Assembly (NCBI GenBank): GCA_030145195.1
Contig: JAQYVY010000003.1
Coordinates: forward strand, 56,419-120,418
Origin: Desulfuromonadales bacterium
GTDB lineage: Bacteria > Desulfobacterota > Desulfuromonadia > Desulfuromonadales > BM103
Direction of reading: 5' to 3'
Length of the DNA stretch: 64,000 bases
Below the pieces are notes generated by a model. The model searched no databases, was not told the origin of the DNA, and saw nothing but the letters and a program-made list of their open reading frames with translations. Every line of letters starts with the position of its first letter. Position 1 is the stretch's first letter. Of the stretch, positions 7,371-17,163 are shown in pieces. A program made the translations under genes and the position numbers.

Positions 7371-8774
7371 TCACGCAGTCCAGCCCGCACGGACGGCCTT
7401 TAGATTGATTTCGAGCAACGCTGGTTTCTCGAAAATCTCACCCAGGAATTTCTCCAGTTCGGCCAGATCAAACATCCCGGTCTTGCGAGCGATAAAACCG
7501 AGAACCACGACGTTGGCCGCCTTGACAGTGCCAGCTACGGCGGCAAGGTCGGTTGCTGGCAGAGCGTGGACCTGACCTTTGAGATCGGTGGGAACCTGAT
7601 CAATCAGGGAGCTGTTGTAAACGATCAGTCCGTTTTCCGGCACCAACGGCCCGAACTTCTCCAACGATGGCCGATTGAGGGCGATCAACACATTGGGCTT
7701 GGCAACCACTGGCGAACCGATTGGGTTTTTGCTGACCACCACTGAGCTGTTGGCCACCCCACCCCGCATCTCGGGACCATAGGAAGGCAGCCAGGTGACC
7801 TCCAGGTTACGCTGCATCGACAGCTTCGCCATCATCATCCCGAGCGACAACACCCCCTGACCGCCGAAGCCGGCGAACTTGAAGTGCATCTCCTCGCTGG
7901 GCAGACTGATGTCCTCGCTGCTGACCGGCACCTCGCAGTCAAGCCCGAGCTGCTTGGCCACAGCCGCAAAGTTGGCTTTTTCCCGGGGGCGCAGCAACGG
8001 TGCCCGCTCATCGGCCAGATCCTTGATCACACCGATCGGATACTGCTTGCAGACCACGTCGTCGATCCATTCACAAGCTTGTTGCGGAGCCTTTTTCCAG
8101 TTGGTCGGACACTGGGACAAGACCTCGATAAAAGCATAACCTTTCTTGTCCCGTTGGATCTCCAGCCCGCGCCGGATCACCTTGACCGCCTGACGAATAT
8201 TCTTTGGATTATTGACCCCGACCCGAGCAACCAGAGTTGGCGCTTCCAGCCCACCGATCATTTCGGCCATCCGAAGCGGAAAACCATCGTTCTTTTCACT
8301 GCGGCCATTGGGCGATGTGGTCGTTTTCTGTCCAAGTAAAGTGGTGGGAGCGAGTTGACCGCCGGTCATGCCATAGAGATTATTATTGACGAAAAAGACG
8401 ATCATGTTCTCGCCGCGATTGGCCGCGTGAATAGCGTTGCTGGTGCCGATCGCAGCGAGGTCACCGTCCCCTTGATAGGAGACGACGATGCCGTCAGGAT
8501 TGGAGCGACTGATGCCGGTGGCGACCGCTGAGGCGCGGCCATGGGCAGCTGAGGCGCAAGCGCCTGCGAAATAGTAGTAGATGAACACGCCGCAGCCAAC
8601 CGGCCCGACGTAGATAGTCTGATCCTGAATACCCAGTTCGGCCACCTGATCGGCAATGATTTTGTTCAGGGTGCCGTGGCCGCAGCCCGGACAATAGTGA
8701 GTGGTCTTCTGCATGCTCGGTTTGCGTTCGAAGGTCTCGAAGAAGGCCGTAGATTTCTCGAAGACTTTAGCCAT
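7371..8774 (-). CDS. 2-oxoacid:ferredoxin oxidoreductase, fused beta (TPP) and gamma subunits
   Basis: About 467 residues joining two normally separate subunits. Residues ~1-275 are the thiamine-diphosphate beta subunit: HYCPGCGHG near the N-terminus and the TPP/Mg motif GDGDLAAIG..NNNLYGMTGGQ. Residues ~290-465 are the gamma domain, with FAGFGGQGVLSLG and PSYGPEMRGG. The start is ATG 8774, because an ideal AGGAGG lies 6 bases upstream. The longer in-frame extension is not needed. It overlaps the alpha-subunit gene by 8 bp. The complex oxidatively decarboxylates a 2-oxoacid to acyl-CoA while reducing ferredoxin, in the cytoplasm. The substrate (branched-chain oxoacid, 2-oxoglutarate or arylpyruvate) cannot be told from sequence alone. 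Confidence 0.9.
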   Translation of the reverse strand: MAKVFEKSTAFFETFERKPSMQKTTHYCPGCGHGTLNKIIADQVAELGIQDQTIYVGPVGCGVFIYYYFAGACASAAHGRASAVATGISRSNPDGIVVSYQGDGDLAAIGTSNAIHAANRGENMIVFFVNNNLYGMTGGQLAPTTLLGQKTTTSPNGRSEKNDGFPLRMAEMIGGLEAPTLVARVGVNNPKNIRQAVKVIRRGLEIQRDKKGYAFIEVLSQCPTNWKKAPQQACEWIDDVVCKQYPIGVIKDLADERAPLLRPREKANFAAVAKQLGLDCEVPVSSEDISLPSEEMHFKFAGFGGQGVLSLGMMMAKLSMQRNLEVTWLPSYGPEMRGGVANSSVVVSKNPIGSPVVAKPNVLIALNRPSLEKFGPLVPENGLIVYNSSLIDQVPTDLKGQVHALPATDLAAVAGTVKAANVVVLGFIARKTGMFDLAELEKFLGEIFEKPALLEINLKAVRAGWTA

Positions 8775-9822
8775 GGGACACCTCCTGCAGACACTGCTCG
8801 GCTCGGGCGACAAGCTCCTCAATCTCGGGGAGGTTGCCACCGACCCGACCGTAAAAGCTCACCGGATGACCCGGCAGGGTTAAACGGACATCTTCAACGA
8901 ACTGGCCGCGACTCAGCTCGACCACCAGCACCGGAACCCCCGGCTTGACCGTTTTACGATAAATATCCGCCGGGAACGGCCAGAGGGTTTGTGGCCGAAC
9001 CAGTGCGGCGCGAATGCCACGAGCGTTGAGTTCGTCAAGGGTACTGCGCAGCAAACGACTGGTAATGCCATAGCCGGTCAAAATAATCTCAGGATCTTCA
9101 GCGCCAATCACTTCAGCCTTGGCTTCGGTCTCACTGATTTGCCGATATTTCTCGTGCAGACTTTCAATGTGGGCTTCCATGTCGTCGAAATCGAGATAGA
9201 TGGAAGTCACCAGGTTGTTGTTGCTCTCCGGGGTGGTGTCGAGAGCCCAGGGCTTGTCGATGGCCTTAATCGGCTCCTGACAGATGTCGATCGGCTCCAT
9301 CATCTGCCCAAGGGTGGCGTCGGTCAGCAAAAACACCGGAGTCCGCCAGCGGTCGGCCAGGTCGAAGGCGTCAATGGTCATGCGGTAGGTTTCTTCCACC
9401 GAGGCCGGAGCCAGCACGATGGTGCGGTAGTCACCGTGACCACCCCCTTTGACCACCTGAAAATAGTCGCTCTGTTCCGGGCCGATGTTGCCCAGACCGG
9501 GGCCAACCCGCTGCACATCGACGATCACGCAGGGCAGTTGAGCCCCCGCCAGATAAGAGATCCCCTCCATCTTAAGGCTAATGCCGGGACCCGAGCTGGC
9601 GGTCAAGGTTCGCAATCCGGAAGAGGCTGAGCCGTAAACCATATTGATGGCACCGATTTCACACTCCGCCTGGACAAACACTTTCCCCAACGGCAAAAAG
9701 TACTCACTGGCCGCTTGCGCGATCTCGCTCGCCGGGGTGATCGGGTAACCGTAGTAGGCATCGCAGCCCGCAACGAGGGCACCGATCACTACCGCCTCGT
9801 TGCCTTTAACCAATTTCTTCAA
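8767..9822 (-). CDS. 2-oxoacid:ferredoxin oxidoreductase alpha subunit (KorA/VorB type)
   Basis: A 351-residue pyrimidine-binding subunit: NEAVVIGALVAGCDAYYGYPITPASEIA, QAECEIGAINMVYGSASSGLRTLTASSGPGISLK, VDVQRVGPGLGNIGPEQSDYFQ and a C-terminal transketolase-like domain (EIILTGYGITSRLLR). It resembles proteins named VorB (3-methyl-2-oxobutanoate dehydrogenase) as well as KorA. Together with the fused beta-gamma chain downstream and the ferredoxin domain carried on the upstream ligase, it completes a four-part oxidoreductase. It lies 148 bp downstream of the ligase gene. That gap holds a half copy (about 9929-9945) of the family A repeat. Confidence 0.9.
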   Translation of the reverse strand: MKKLVKGNEAVVIGALVAGCDAYYGYPITPASEIAQAASEYFLPLGKVFVQAECEIGAINMVYGSASSGLRTLTASSGPGISLKMEGISYLAGAQLPCVIVDVQRVGPGLGNIGPEQSDYFQVVKGGGHGDYRTIVLAPASVEETYRMTIDAFDLADRWRTPVFLLTDATLGQMMEPIDICQEPIKAIDKPWALDTTPESNNNLVTSIYLDFDDMEAHIESLHEKYRQISETEAKAEVIGAEDPEIILTGYGITSRLLRSTLDELNARGIRAALVRPQTLWPFPADIYRKTVKPGVPVLVVELSRGQFVEDVRLTLPGHPVSFYGRVGGNLPEIEELVARAEQCLQEVSHG

Positions 9823-9970
9823 AACAGGGACTCCTGTCGTTCTGTTGTTAGCAAGTTTATAACCAAAGAACCGGATTCAGCCGCTCGAGATCTCCACTGA
9901 TTTTTCCTCGCAGCGTGCTCTGCAGCTCGGCGTCTCCGCGTTAAACTATCATTAATGGTAGAACCGGCGG

Positions 9971-11857
9971 TTAGGGGCGCACCACCGTCACCGCCCCCGG
10001 TTCGGGGCAGACCAGATAGCAGTTGGCACAACCGGTACAGCCGTCACCTGAAACAACCGTAGTCGGGTAGCCGAGTTCGTTGATCTGATCGGACACGCTG
10101 AGGAGATCCTTCGGACAGTGCACAATGCACAGGCCGCAGGCCTTGCAAAGATCTGCGTGGATGGTCACAGAGGGTTTGGCGTGGTCCGACTTGCTCGAGG
10201 TCTCGGCCTCGAACAGGTCGGTCTTGACCCCGAGTTGCTCCTGAGCGACGTCACGCAGTATATATTTTTGCACCTTGCCGCTGGCGGTCATCGGGAAAGC
10301 CTCAGTGAAAAAGACGTGCTTTGGGATCTTATAGGGCGCGATGCGGGTCCGGGTGTAATCAACCACATCCTCTTCGATCAGATCGACGCCCTCTTTGCGG
10401 ATGACGAATGCAATCACCACTTCACCATATTTCTCGTCAGGAATGCCGACCACCTGTACGTCGAGCACGCCGTCCATTGTATAAAGGAATTCCTCGATCT
10501 CGCGCGGGTAAATATTCTCGCCGCCGCGGATGATCATATCCTTGATCCGGCCTGTGATGCGGAAGTAGCCGTCTGCGTCCATCTCCGCCTGATCGCCGGA
10601 GTGGAGCCAGCCATCGGCATCAATTGCCTCAGCAGATTGTTCCGGCAAGTTGTAGTAACCCTTCATGATGTTATAACCGCGACAGCAGAGCTCGCCGCGC
10701 TGACCGGGACCAACCGCTTCGCCGCTGTCGGGATCGACAATCTTGACCTCAATTTCTGGCAGAGCGGCACCGACCGTGCCGACCCGCTGCTCGACCGAAT
10801 CATCGGTGCGCGTCTGGGTGATCACTGGCGAAGCCTCGGTCAGTCCATAAGCAATGGTGATATCAGTGCAGTACATCTTTTCCATCACCAGGCGCATGGT
10901 TTCCTTGGGACAGGGCGAGCCAGCCATGATGCCGGTGCGCAACGAACTGAGGTCGAACATGTCGAACATCGGGTGATCCAGCACGGCGATGAACATGGTC
11001 GGCACGCCGTAGACAGCGGTACACTTCTCTTTTTGGACCGCTGCCAGCACCAGTAACGGATCAAAGACTTCGAGCGGCACCAGGGTGGTGCTATGGGTCA
11101 GCGCCGCCATCACCCCGAGCACACAGCCGAAGCAGTGGAACAGCGGCACCGGCAGACAGAGCCGATCTGCCGCAGAAAGTTTCTGCCGATCACCAATGGA
11201 ATAACCGTTGTTGAGTATATTGTAATGGCTGAGCATGACGCCCTTCGGGAAACCGGTGGTTCCGGAGGTGTACTGCATGTTGATGACGTCATGCGTATTG
11301 AGAGTTGACTTGATCGCATTCAGTTCCTCATTGTCGTATTGATTGCCGAGCAGCATCAGCTCACGCGTGTTGTACATGCCACGGTGTTTTTGCTGGCCGA
11401 TAAAGATGACGTTCTTCAAAGCCGGGAACTTGGCACTCTGTAGCTTGCCGCGCTGGCAGCAACTGAGTTCCGGGATCAATTCGGTCACAGTTTGCAGGTA
11501 ATCGTGATCGCGGAAACCGTCAATCAACACCAGCGCCTTGAGGTCGGCCTGACGAACCAGATACTCCAACTCGAAGCTACGGTAGTGGGTATTGATGGTC
11601 ACCAGCACCGCACCAAGTTTGGCGGTGGCAAACATGAAGGTCAACCAGTCGGGCACGTTGGTCGCCCAGATGCCGACATGGTCGCCCTTGCCGATGCCAA
11701 TCGCCAACAAGCCTTTGGCCAGTTGGTTGACACGTTCATCAAACTGACTGAAGGTAAACCTCAGGTCACGATCTGGGTAGACCACGAATTCATGGTCCGG
11801 CAACCGTTGCACCTGATCTTCAAGAAAAGCACCGATGGTTTTATCTATATAGGGCAT
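9971..11857 (-). CDS. Acyl-CoA synthetase fused to a C-terminal 2x[4Fe-4S] ferredoxin domain
   Basis: 628 residues. Residues ~1-545 are an AMP-forming acyl-CoA synthetase (ANL family): [57 protein letters not shown], and the C-terminal [11 protein letters not shown] with its catalytic Lys. After a short Ser/Lys linker, residues ~558-628 form a bacterial ferredoxin with [12 protein letters not shown] and [12 protein letters not shown]. That domain looks like the delta subunit of 2-oxoacid oxidoreductases, and no free-standing delta gene exists in this operon. ATG 11857 has AGGAG 5 bases upstream and starts 8 bp after the regulator's stop, so translation is probably coupled. The pairing suggests acyl-CoA made by the oxidoreductase can be turned over by the ligase. 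The substrate is unknown, with medium-chain or aryl acids possible. Confidence 0.88.
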   Translation of the reverse strand: MPYIDKTIGAFLEDQVQRLPDHEFVVYPDRDLRFTFSQFDERVNQLAKGLLAIGIGKGDHVGIWATNVPDWLTFMFATAKLGAVLVTINTHYRSFELEYLVRQADLKALVLIDGFRDHDYLQTVTELIPELSCCQRGKLQSAKFPALKNVIFIGQQKHRGMYNTRELMLLGNQYDNEELNAIKSTLNTHDVINMQYTSGTTGFPKGVMLSHYNILNNGYSIGDRQKLSAADRLCLPVPLFHCFGCVLGVMAALTHSTTLVPLEVFDPLLVLAAVQKEKCTAVYGVPTMFIAVLDHPMFDMFDLSSLRTGIMAGSPCPKETMRLVMEKMYCTDITIAYGLTEASPVITQTRTDDSVEQRVGTVGAALPEIEVKIVDPDSGEAVGPGQRGELCCRGYNIMKGYYNLPEQSAEAIDADGWLHSGDQAEMDADGYFRITGRIKDMIIRGGENIYPREIEEFLYTMDGVLDVQVVGIPDEKYGEVVIAFVIRKEGVDLIEEDVVDYTRTRIAPYKIPKHVFFTEAFPMTASGKVQKYILRDVAQEQLGVKTDLFEAETSSKSDHAKPSVTIHADLCKACGLCIVHCPKDLLSVSDQINELGYPTTVVSGDGCTGCANCYLVCPEPGAVTVVRP

Positions 11858-11865
11858 GACGTCTC

Positions 11866-12444
11866 CTAGCAGGGTGCGTAAACGACCGCCAGGATGCGTG
11901 CCATGTCATCGCCCTTGGCGTGGACATCATGGGGCACAACAGAGTCATAATAAATGCTCTCACCGGCTTCCAGATCGTAAGTGGTGCTGCCATAATTAAT
12001 CTGAATGGCACCCGACAGCACATAGATGAATTCCTCGCCCTCATGGGCGGACAGAGGTGGGGCTTCACCGGTACGTGGCTTGACATCGATCATGAACGGT
12101 TCCATGTGGCGGTCGCGTTTGCCAGCACCCATCGAGTAGAAATCAAGATTGCTACAGGTCGCGTTAGGATCCTTGCCGGAAAAGCGGATCACATTGGGGG
12201 CCTGGTTACTATCAAACACGACCGGGCCGTCCAGCGGGTCATCATCCAGCAGGGTACCGAGCCGCTCACCCAGGGCACGTGAAATCGCCATCAGCGGCGT
12301 CAGCGAGGGAACCAGAGCACCGGCTTCAATCTGCCGGAGTTGGTCGGCATGACATTGACTCTGCTCGGCCAACTGCTCAATAGTCATCTGCTTGGCATCT
12401 CGCAATTGGCGGATTTTGGCTCCGATCTTTTTCTCAGCAGACAT
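11866..12444 (-). CDS. XRE-family transcriptional regulator with C-terminal cupin
   Basis: 192 residues. The N-terminal helix-turn-helix spans ~8-62 ([33 protein letters not shown]). The C-terminal cupin holds [17 protein letters not shown] and a second motif around [17 protein letters not shown]-cupin proteins usually sense a small molecule and control the genes next to them. Start ATG 12444 is set by AAGGAG 6 bases upstream. An in-frame ATG 13 codons earlier would overlap the likely operator. It is the first gene of the ligase/oxidoreductase operon and probably controls it and itself. Confidence 0.88.
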   Translation of the reverse strand: MSAEKKIGAKIRQLRDAKQMTIEQLAEQSQCHADQLRQIEAGALVPSLTPLMAISRALGERLGTLLDDDPLDGPVVFDSNQAPNVIRFSGKDPNATCSNLDFYSMGAGKRDRHMEPFMIDVKPRTGEAPPLSAHEGEEFIYVLSGAIQINYGSTTYDLEAGESIYYDSVVPHDVHAKGDDMARILAVVYAPC

Positions 12445-12464
12445 CTCAACTCCTTTTTGGCTAT

Positions 12465-12481
12465 GTTCTTTGCTAAAGAAC
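12465..12481. promoter_or_regulatory. Candidate operator of the XRE-cupin operon
   Basis: A perfect inverted repeat GTTCTTT-GCT-AAAGAAC lies 20 bp upstream of the regulator's start codon. A 7-bp arm with a 3-bp centre is a typical size for an XRE dimer site. A role in autoregulation is inferred from position. Confidence 0.5.
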
Positions 12482-12963
12482 ACCGCAGCGTTAGAATATC
12501 AAAACAATCATAAATTGCCCGATATGTTAAATATCGTCAAGGCTGAAGTTTGTGCTTTGTGCCGTTTTCTTCCATAGGGATATCAAGCGGCTGCACTGTT
12601 GGCACTTTTAGAATCTCAGCTTCGGCGATGAAAACGAAAGGGTCGCGCCCCAATTAAAGCCGTTGAAGCGTGACCTGAAGGCAGCAGATAGCCCATAACT
12701 ACCGTCTATTTAGAACAATTAAGGGCTTTCAACCAAATAATTTCAATGCTTTACACTTGCCAGAAGCCATATCTTGTATACACTATGTGTTAATTAATTC
12801 CCATACTTGACAAGCTAATGGTTACCCGTGGAGAATGTTAATCGTGAAAATCAGCCTGCTTGACGGGACAAGCGGTCCTTGCTGAAACATCCACTGCCTT
12901 AATTATCGAACGAACTAGTTTCACCTTCCCGGTGTTCTTTCCGAGGCGTAAGAACAAAGTCCA
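12482..12963. other. Divergent intergenic region, 480 bp
   Basis: It separates the - strand oxidoreductase operon from the + strand sensor kinase. A possible + strand promoter is TTGACA at 12807-12812 with GAGAAT 18 bp downstream (4 of 6 bases of a -10 box). A 13-codon GTG frame follows at about 12843. I saw no riboswitch, tRNA or repeat family member here. Confidence 0.35.
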
Positions 12964-15675
12964 ATGCCCCAGAGTTTCAGGGAGCCTTCTGCCGCAGAAC
13001 ACCTTAAAGGACTGAAAAACCTCATGCGAAAGACAAAGTTACTGGCCATCGCGCTGCTCATCGCCGCCTTGGCAGGGGTCATGCTGCCCGCCTACAACAT
13101 CTTCAACCTGCAACCAGCAATCTACCGGACACTGATCGCTGCAACGGAGCAGGATACTGCCCGTATCGCCATGTATATCTCGACTTATGTTTTTCCGGAA
13201 ATTGAAGGTGTGCCGCAGGCAGAGCCTGCTTTCGGTGATCTGGTCAGAGAGATGCATGACGCAAAGCGCGTTTTCGGCTTGGTAAAACTCAAGATTTTCT
13301 CCTCAGAGGGCCAAGTGATTTTTTCTACGGCCAGCGAGGAGATTAACCGGATCAACCACCAGCGTTTTTTCACCGAGAAGATCGCCACAGGCCAAAACCA
13401 CACCCGAGTGCAGTCTCTTGCCTATCTTTCCCCGGAGGGGAAGCAGGCCAAGACCCATGTAGTTAATACCTGTGTACCGATTATGCGCGCAGGGTTATTT
13501 GCCGGTGCAGTTGAGATCGATTACAACATCACTAAACGCAAAGCCGCCCTGGATGAGCTTATCTATCAATCATCGATATTTCTGTTCGTGATCGGTACCG
13601 GAGTGTTGATCTTTGCGGTCTTCTTCGGTTTTGAATCGAAACGGGCCTCTGTTCAGCAACACAAGGCCGAGAAGGAACTTCGCATGGCGCACCGGCAACT
13701 ACAGGACATTATCGAATTTCTGCCTGACGCGACTTTTGTTATCGACCAGGACAGTCGGGTCGTAGCCTGGAATCGGGCCATGCAGGAGATGACCACCGTC
13801 CATAAAGACGCCATCCTCGGCAAAGGCAACTACGAATACGCTCTGGCCTTCTACGGCAAGCGGAGTCCCATGTTGATCGATGCGGTGTCTGGTGGTGGTG
13901 CCAAAACCAGCGAGCATTACGAACATATCGAAAGGCAGGGCAACACCCTTTGCGCTGAAGCCGTCCATACCATGGCCCAGAGTGGCAAACACGCCAATCT
14001 GTGGGCAACCGCTTCACCGCTGCTTGACCAAGAAGGTCATTACGTCGGCGCCATAGAGTCAATCCGGGATATCAGCGAACGCAAAACAGCACAGCAAAAG
14101 CTCTCCGACAAAAACGTCCTGTTGGAGAACATCCTTAATCATGTCCCTCATGCTGTTTTCTGGAAAGACCTTAATTCGGTTTACCTTGGGTGCAACCTAA
14201 ATTTTGCTGAAGTAGCAGGGGTAGGTACACCTGAAAACATTGTCGGTAAAACAGATTTCGACCTGGCTTGGGAGAAAGAGGAGTCCGAATTCTACCGTAA
14301 ATGCGATCATGAAGTCGTGGTTATCGGTGAGCCGTTACTCGATATCGAAGAATCGCAACGGCAGGCCGACGGCAAGAACGCCATCCTGATATGCAGCAAG
14401 GTCCCCCTGCGCAACGAGGTAGGCAAGGTGGTCGGGATTCTCGGTATCTATGCTGACATTACCGCGCAGCGAGAGTTGGAGAATCAACTTCGTCAGAGCC
14501 AGAAAATCGAGGCGGTTGGGACCCTTGCCGGGGGCATCGCCCACGATTTCAATAACATTCTGACGGCGGTCATCGGCTACACGGAATTCACCATAGCCGA
14601 GCTGCCAGCAGACTCACAAAACCAGTTTGCCTTGGGTGAAGTCTTGAAAGCCGGACTCCGCGCCAAAGACCTGGTTAAGCAGATCCTGACGTTTGGGCAG
14701 AAGGTGGAACCGGAACGTGCACCCATCGTGATCAGTCCGGTCGTCAAAGAGGCCCTTAAGCTGCTTCGAGCAACCTTCCCGGCGACAATCGAGATTTGCC
14801 AGGAGATCAATGAAGACGTAGGCTCGGTACTGGCTGACCCGACCCATATTCACCAAGTCGTCATGAATCTGGGAACCAATGCTTACCACGCCATGCGTGA
14901 GGGTGGCGGAACGCTCAAGGTGACTATAGATACTCTTCAGGTGAATGCAGAACTCGCGTCCACTTCACCCGAGCTCCATGAAGGGGATTATGTTCGCCTT
15001 ACCCTTTCCGATACAGGCCACGGCATGGGACAGGACACCCTTGAACGTATTTTCGAGCCCTACTTCACGACGAAGCAGATGGAGGGAGGGAGCGGACTGG
15101 GTCTCCCCGTGGTCCATGGCATCATCATGGGTCATGGCGGGGCAATCACCGTGAAGACCGCGCAAGGGGAAGGGACTTCGTTCATGGTTTACCTGCCCCG
15201 ACTGGTTAATGACGTAACCCAAGAGATTACCGAACCGGAGAAATTGCCCACTGGCAATGAACGGATTCTTTTTGTCGATGATGAGGAGTCTCTGGTTTGT
15301 TTGGGGCAGAAGAATTTAGAATCGCTGGGCTATACCGTCACAACCGCGACAAATGGGGTCGATGCGTTAGAGTTATTCTACTCCAATCCCTATGCCTTTG
15401 ACCTGATCTTTACGGATCAGACCATGCCGGCCATGACTGGAACCCAATTGTCTGAGAAGATTCTCAAGGTCAAGCCAGACATCCCCATCGTCCTTTGCAC
15501 CGGCTTCAGTGCGACGACCTCGGTCGAGACCGCAAAATCGGTTGGAATCCAGACGTTTATCATGAAGCCCTTGACCAAACGGGAGATGGCACTGACCATA
15601 CGGGAAGTCCTTGACGGAGAGGACATGCTAAAGAATGAGCCCTTGAAGGCAAAGCTGGCCAACAACCTGCGATAA
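12964..15675 (+). CDS. Membrane-bound hybrid sensor histidine kinase (2 PAS, receiver)
   Basis: 903 residues. TM1 is at ~25-45. An extracytoplasmic sensor region (~45-198) follows, with a cache-like pattern. TM2 (~199-222, SIFLFVIGTGVLIFAVFFGF) leads into a coiled coil and two PAS domains (~242-365 and ~385-505). The HisKA phospho-acceptor is His527 in GGIAHDFNNIL. HATPase motifs are NLGTNAYHAM, LSDTGHGM and GGSGLGLPVVHGI. A C-terminal receiver (~765-885) has Asp818 in FTDQTMPAMTG. The HDFNN-type kinase with a terminal receiver suggests phosphorelay to an unlinked response regulator. No output gene is adjacent. ATG 12964 has a weak ribosome site. Met21 at 13024 is an alternative that keeps TM1. 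Confidence 0.9.
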   Translation: MPQSFREPSAAEHLKGLKNLMRKTKLLAIALLIAALAGVMLPAYNIFNLQPAIYRTLIAATEQDTARIAMYISTYVFPEIEGVPQAEPAFGDLVREMHDAKRVFGLVKLKIFSSEGQVIFSTASEEINRINHQRFFTEKIATGQNHTRVQSLAYLSPEGKQAKTHVVNTCVPIMRAGLFAGAVEIDYNITKRKAALDELIYQSSIFLFVIGTGVLIFAVFFGFESKRASVQQHKAEKELRMAHRQLQDIIEFLPDATFVIDQDSRVVAWNRAMQEMTTVHKDAILGKGNYEYALAFYGKRSPMLIDAVSGGGAKTSEHYEHIERQGNTLCAEAVHTMAQSGKHANLWATASPLLDQEGHYVGAIESIRDISERKTAQQKLSDKNVLLENILNHVPHAVFWKDLNSVYLGCNLNFAEVAGVGTPENIVGKTDFDLAWEKEESEFYRKCDHEVVVIGEPLLDIEESQRQADGKNAILICSKVPLRNEVGKVVGILGIYADITAQRELENQLRQSQKIEAVGTLAGGIAHDFNNILTAVIGYTEFTIAELPADSQNQFALGEVLKAGLRAKDLVKQILTFGQKVEPERAPIVISPVVKEALKLLRATFPATIEICQEINEDVGSVLADPTHIHQVVMNLGTNAYHAMREGGGTLKVTIDTLQVNAELASTSPELHEGDYVRLTLSDTGHGMGQDTLERIFEPYFTTKQMEGGSGLGLPVVHGIIMGHGGAITVKTAQGEGTSFMVYLPRLVNDVTQEITEPEKLPTGNERILFVDDEESLVCLGQKNLESLGYTVTTATNGVDALELFYSNPYAFDLIFTDQTMPAMTGTQLSEKILKVKPDIPIVLCTGFSATTSVETAKSVGIQTFIMKPLTKREMALTIREVLDGEDMLKNEPLKAKLANNLR

Positions 15676-15755
15676 AAAACTTACCTCAAGAGAACCCTCC
15701 GCTCACGCAACATCTGCCAGGGCTAAGCTTAAGACCTTGCCCAGGCGAGACAACT

Positions 15756-17027
15756 CTATTCTTCAGTCTTGAAGTCGTTATAGATGTCATCTATGCGCGT
15801 CTCAAGCCAGGCCGAATCAAACCACTCGCTCGGCTCCACGGGGACACCGGAAATATAGGTGGCATAGTGAAGATGGTCGCCTCCGGCCATACCGGTATTG
15901 CCGGAACGGCCAATCACCTCCGCCCTGGCAACGTTCAAGCCGGGACTGGTATTCATCTGCGACAAGTGAGCATACATGGTAAACACCCGGCCACCGTGGT
16001 CAATAATGACGCAATTACCGTAAATCCCGAGATACTCGGCAAAGATCACCACGCCAGCATTGGCGGCCTTGATCGGCATCTTTGCGAGGCCCGCAATATC
16101 AATGCCGTAGTGGGTCTGATGATCGATCTCTGCACCGTCGAGCAGGTAGGTGCGATGCTCAGCAAATTGCGCCTTTGGTGCGCCAAGGTTACGGTAAAAC
16201 ACCCCATCCCATAGCGGCTCGGAACTCTGAGACGCCGACAGCACCGACTTGATCTTGGCCCGGTTCGAAACGCGCATGGTCTCGTTCATCTCAAGAAAAG
16301 CCTCTTTGCCAGCGCCCTCCTTGTTGAGCATCTCCAGAGATTTTTTCTCGATAAACGACTGGGGAATATTCAGGGTGTCCAATTTGAAATTACGCTCCCG
16401 GGTAACAGTCCCGACGAGCAGTCGACGAGTATTACCCGCCAGATCTTCGATCACGACCATCGGTTTGAAATCGGCCACTTCAACATCATGAGGGTGGGCA
16501 AAAACTGCAAAGTGCCGCGTTCCTTCTGCGTTACTGATGAAGCGAAACTGGTTCTCGCCGACGGTCAAGTGAATATTGGTTTCGCGCTCGGGCGTCGAGA
16601 CAAACACCGCCGCCCCGCCCCCGCGCTTCATATAACGGGTCGCCGATTCCAACACAGCCTTGGGCGGCACCGTGTCGAGAACGTAACTTCGACACAGTTT
16701 TGCCCGATTGGGGAAAGCCTGATTTGCGTCTGCAACCTCAACACAGACCTCATGCTCACCATCAGCAAGTTTCGACAGGTCGACTGTCAGCGCATAAGAG
16801 AGTGAACTATCAGCGTTGGCGCAGGTTTGGTTATCAACCTTGCCATCGAAAAAATAGCAGACCTCGCCGAGACCGCGATTATCGCTCGCAGTGGCGACCA
16901 CACTTTTATTAACGTGGGTTGCTTCGGTCAGCTCAAGGGTCGGTGTCTGCCAGTCTCTGGAGAGGGAGAAGTAGGCCACGCCAGCAACCAGAGCCAAAGA
17001 GAGAATCAAGAGAAGTGTTTTATTCAT
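15756..17027 (-). CDS. M23 family metallopeptidase (LytM/DD-endopeptidase-like)
   Basis: 423 residues. The N-terminus MNKTLLLILSLALVAGVAYFSL is a signal anchor or uncleaved signal peptide. A beta-rich middle of Ig-like character precedes the M23 domain: His306-x3-Asp310 in HYGID, then the glycine-rich core GVVIFAEYLGIYGNCVIIDHGGRVFTMYAHLS, and His385-Leu-His387 in GGDHLHYA. These are the zinc ligands and catalytic residues of lysostaphin-type enzymes that cut peptidoglycan cross-links, so it should act in the periplasm. It faces the sensor kinase gene tail to tail. Confidence 0.9.
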   Translation of the reverse strand: MNKTLLLILSLALVAGVAYFSLSRDWQTPTLELTEATHVNKSVVATASDNRGLGEVCYFFDGKVDNQTCANADSSLSYALTVDLSKLADGEHEVCVEVADANQAFPNRAKLCRSYVLDTVPPKAVLESATRYMKRGGGAAVFVSTPERETNIHLTVGENQFRFISNAEGTRHFAVFAHPHDVEVADFKPMVVIEDLAGNTRRLLVGTVTRERNFKLDTLNIPQSFIEKKSLEMLNKEGAGKEAFLEMNETMRVSNRAKIKSVLSASQSSEPLWDGVFYRNLGAPKAQFAEHRTYLLDGAEIDHQTHYGIDIAGLAKMPIKAANAGVVIFAEYLGIYGNCVIIDHGGRVFTMYAHLSQMNTSPGLNVARAEVIGRSGNTGMAGGDHLHYATYISGVPVEPSEWFDSAWLETRIDDIYNDFKTEE

Positions 17028-17163
17028 GCAACGAGCTCCTATATAAGTTCAAAATATTTGTGCAGATGTCACCTGCAAGACTGTCCATAAAGACTACAGC
17101 GGACGCGTGTCATTGCAACCGTTACCGCGACAGTAGCAGCGACTCAAAACGGGAGGGGGATGA

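Noticed and set aside
12843..12884. 13-codon GTG frame after a GGAG as a leader peptide of the sensor kinase
   Set aside because: It shows no codon pattern, hairpin or spacing that would support attenuation.
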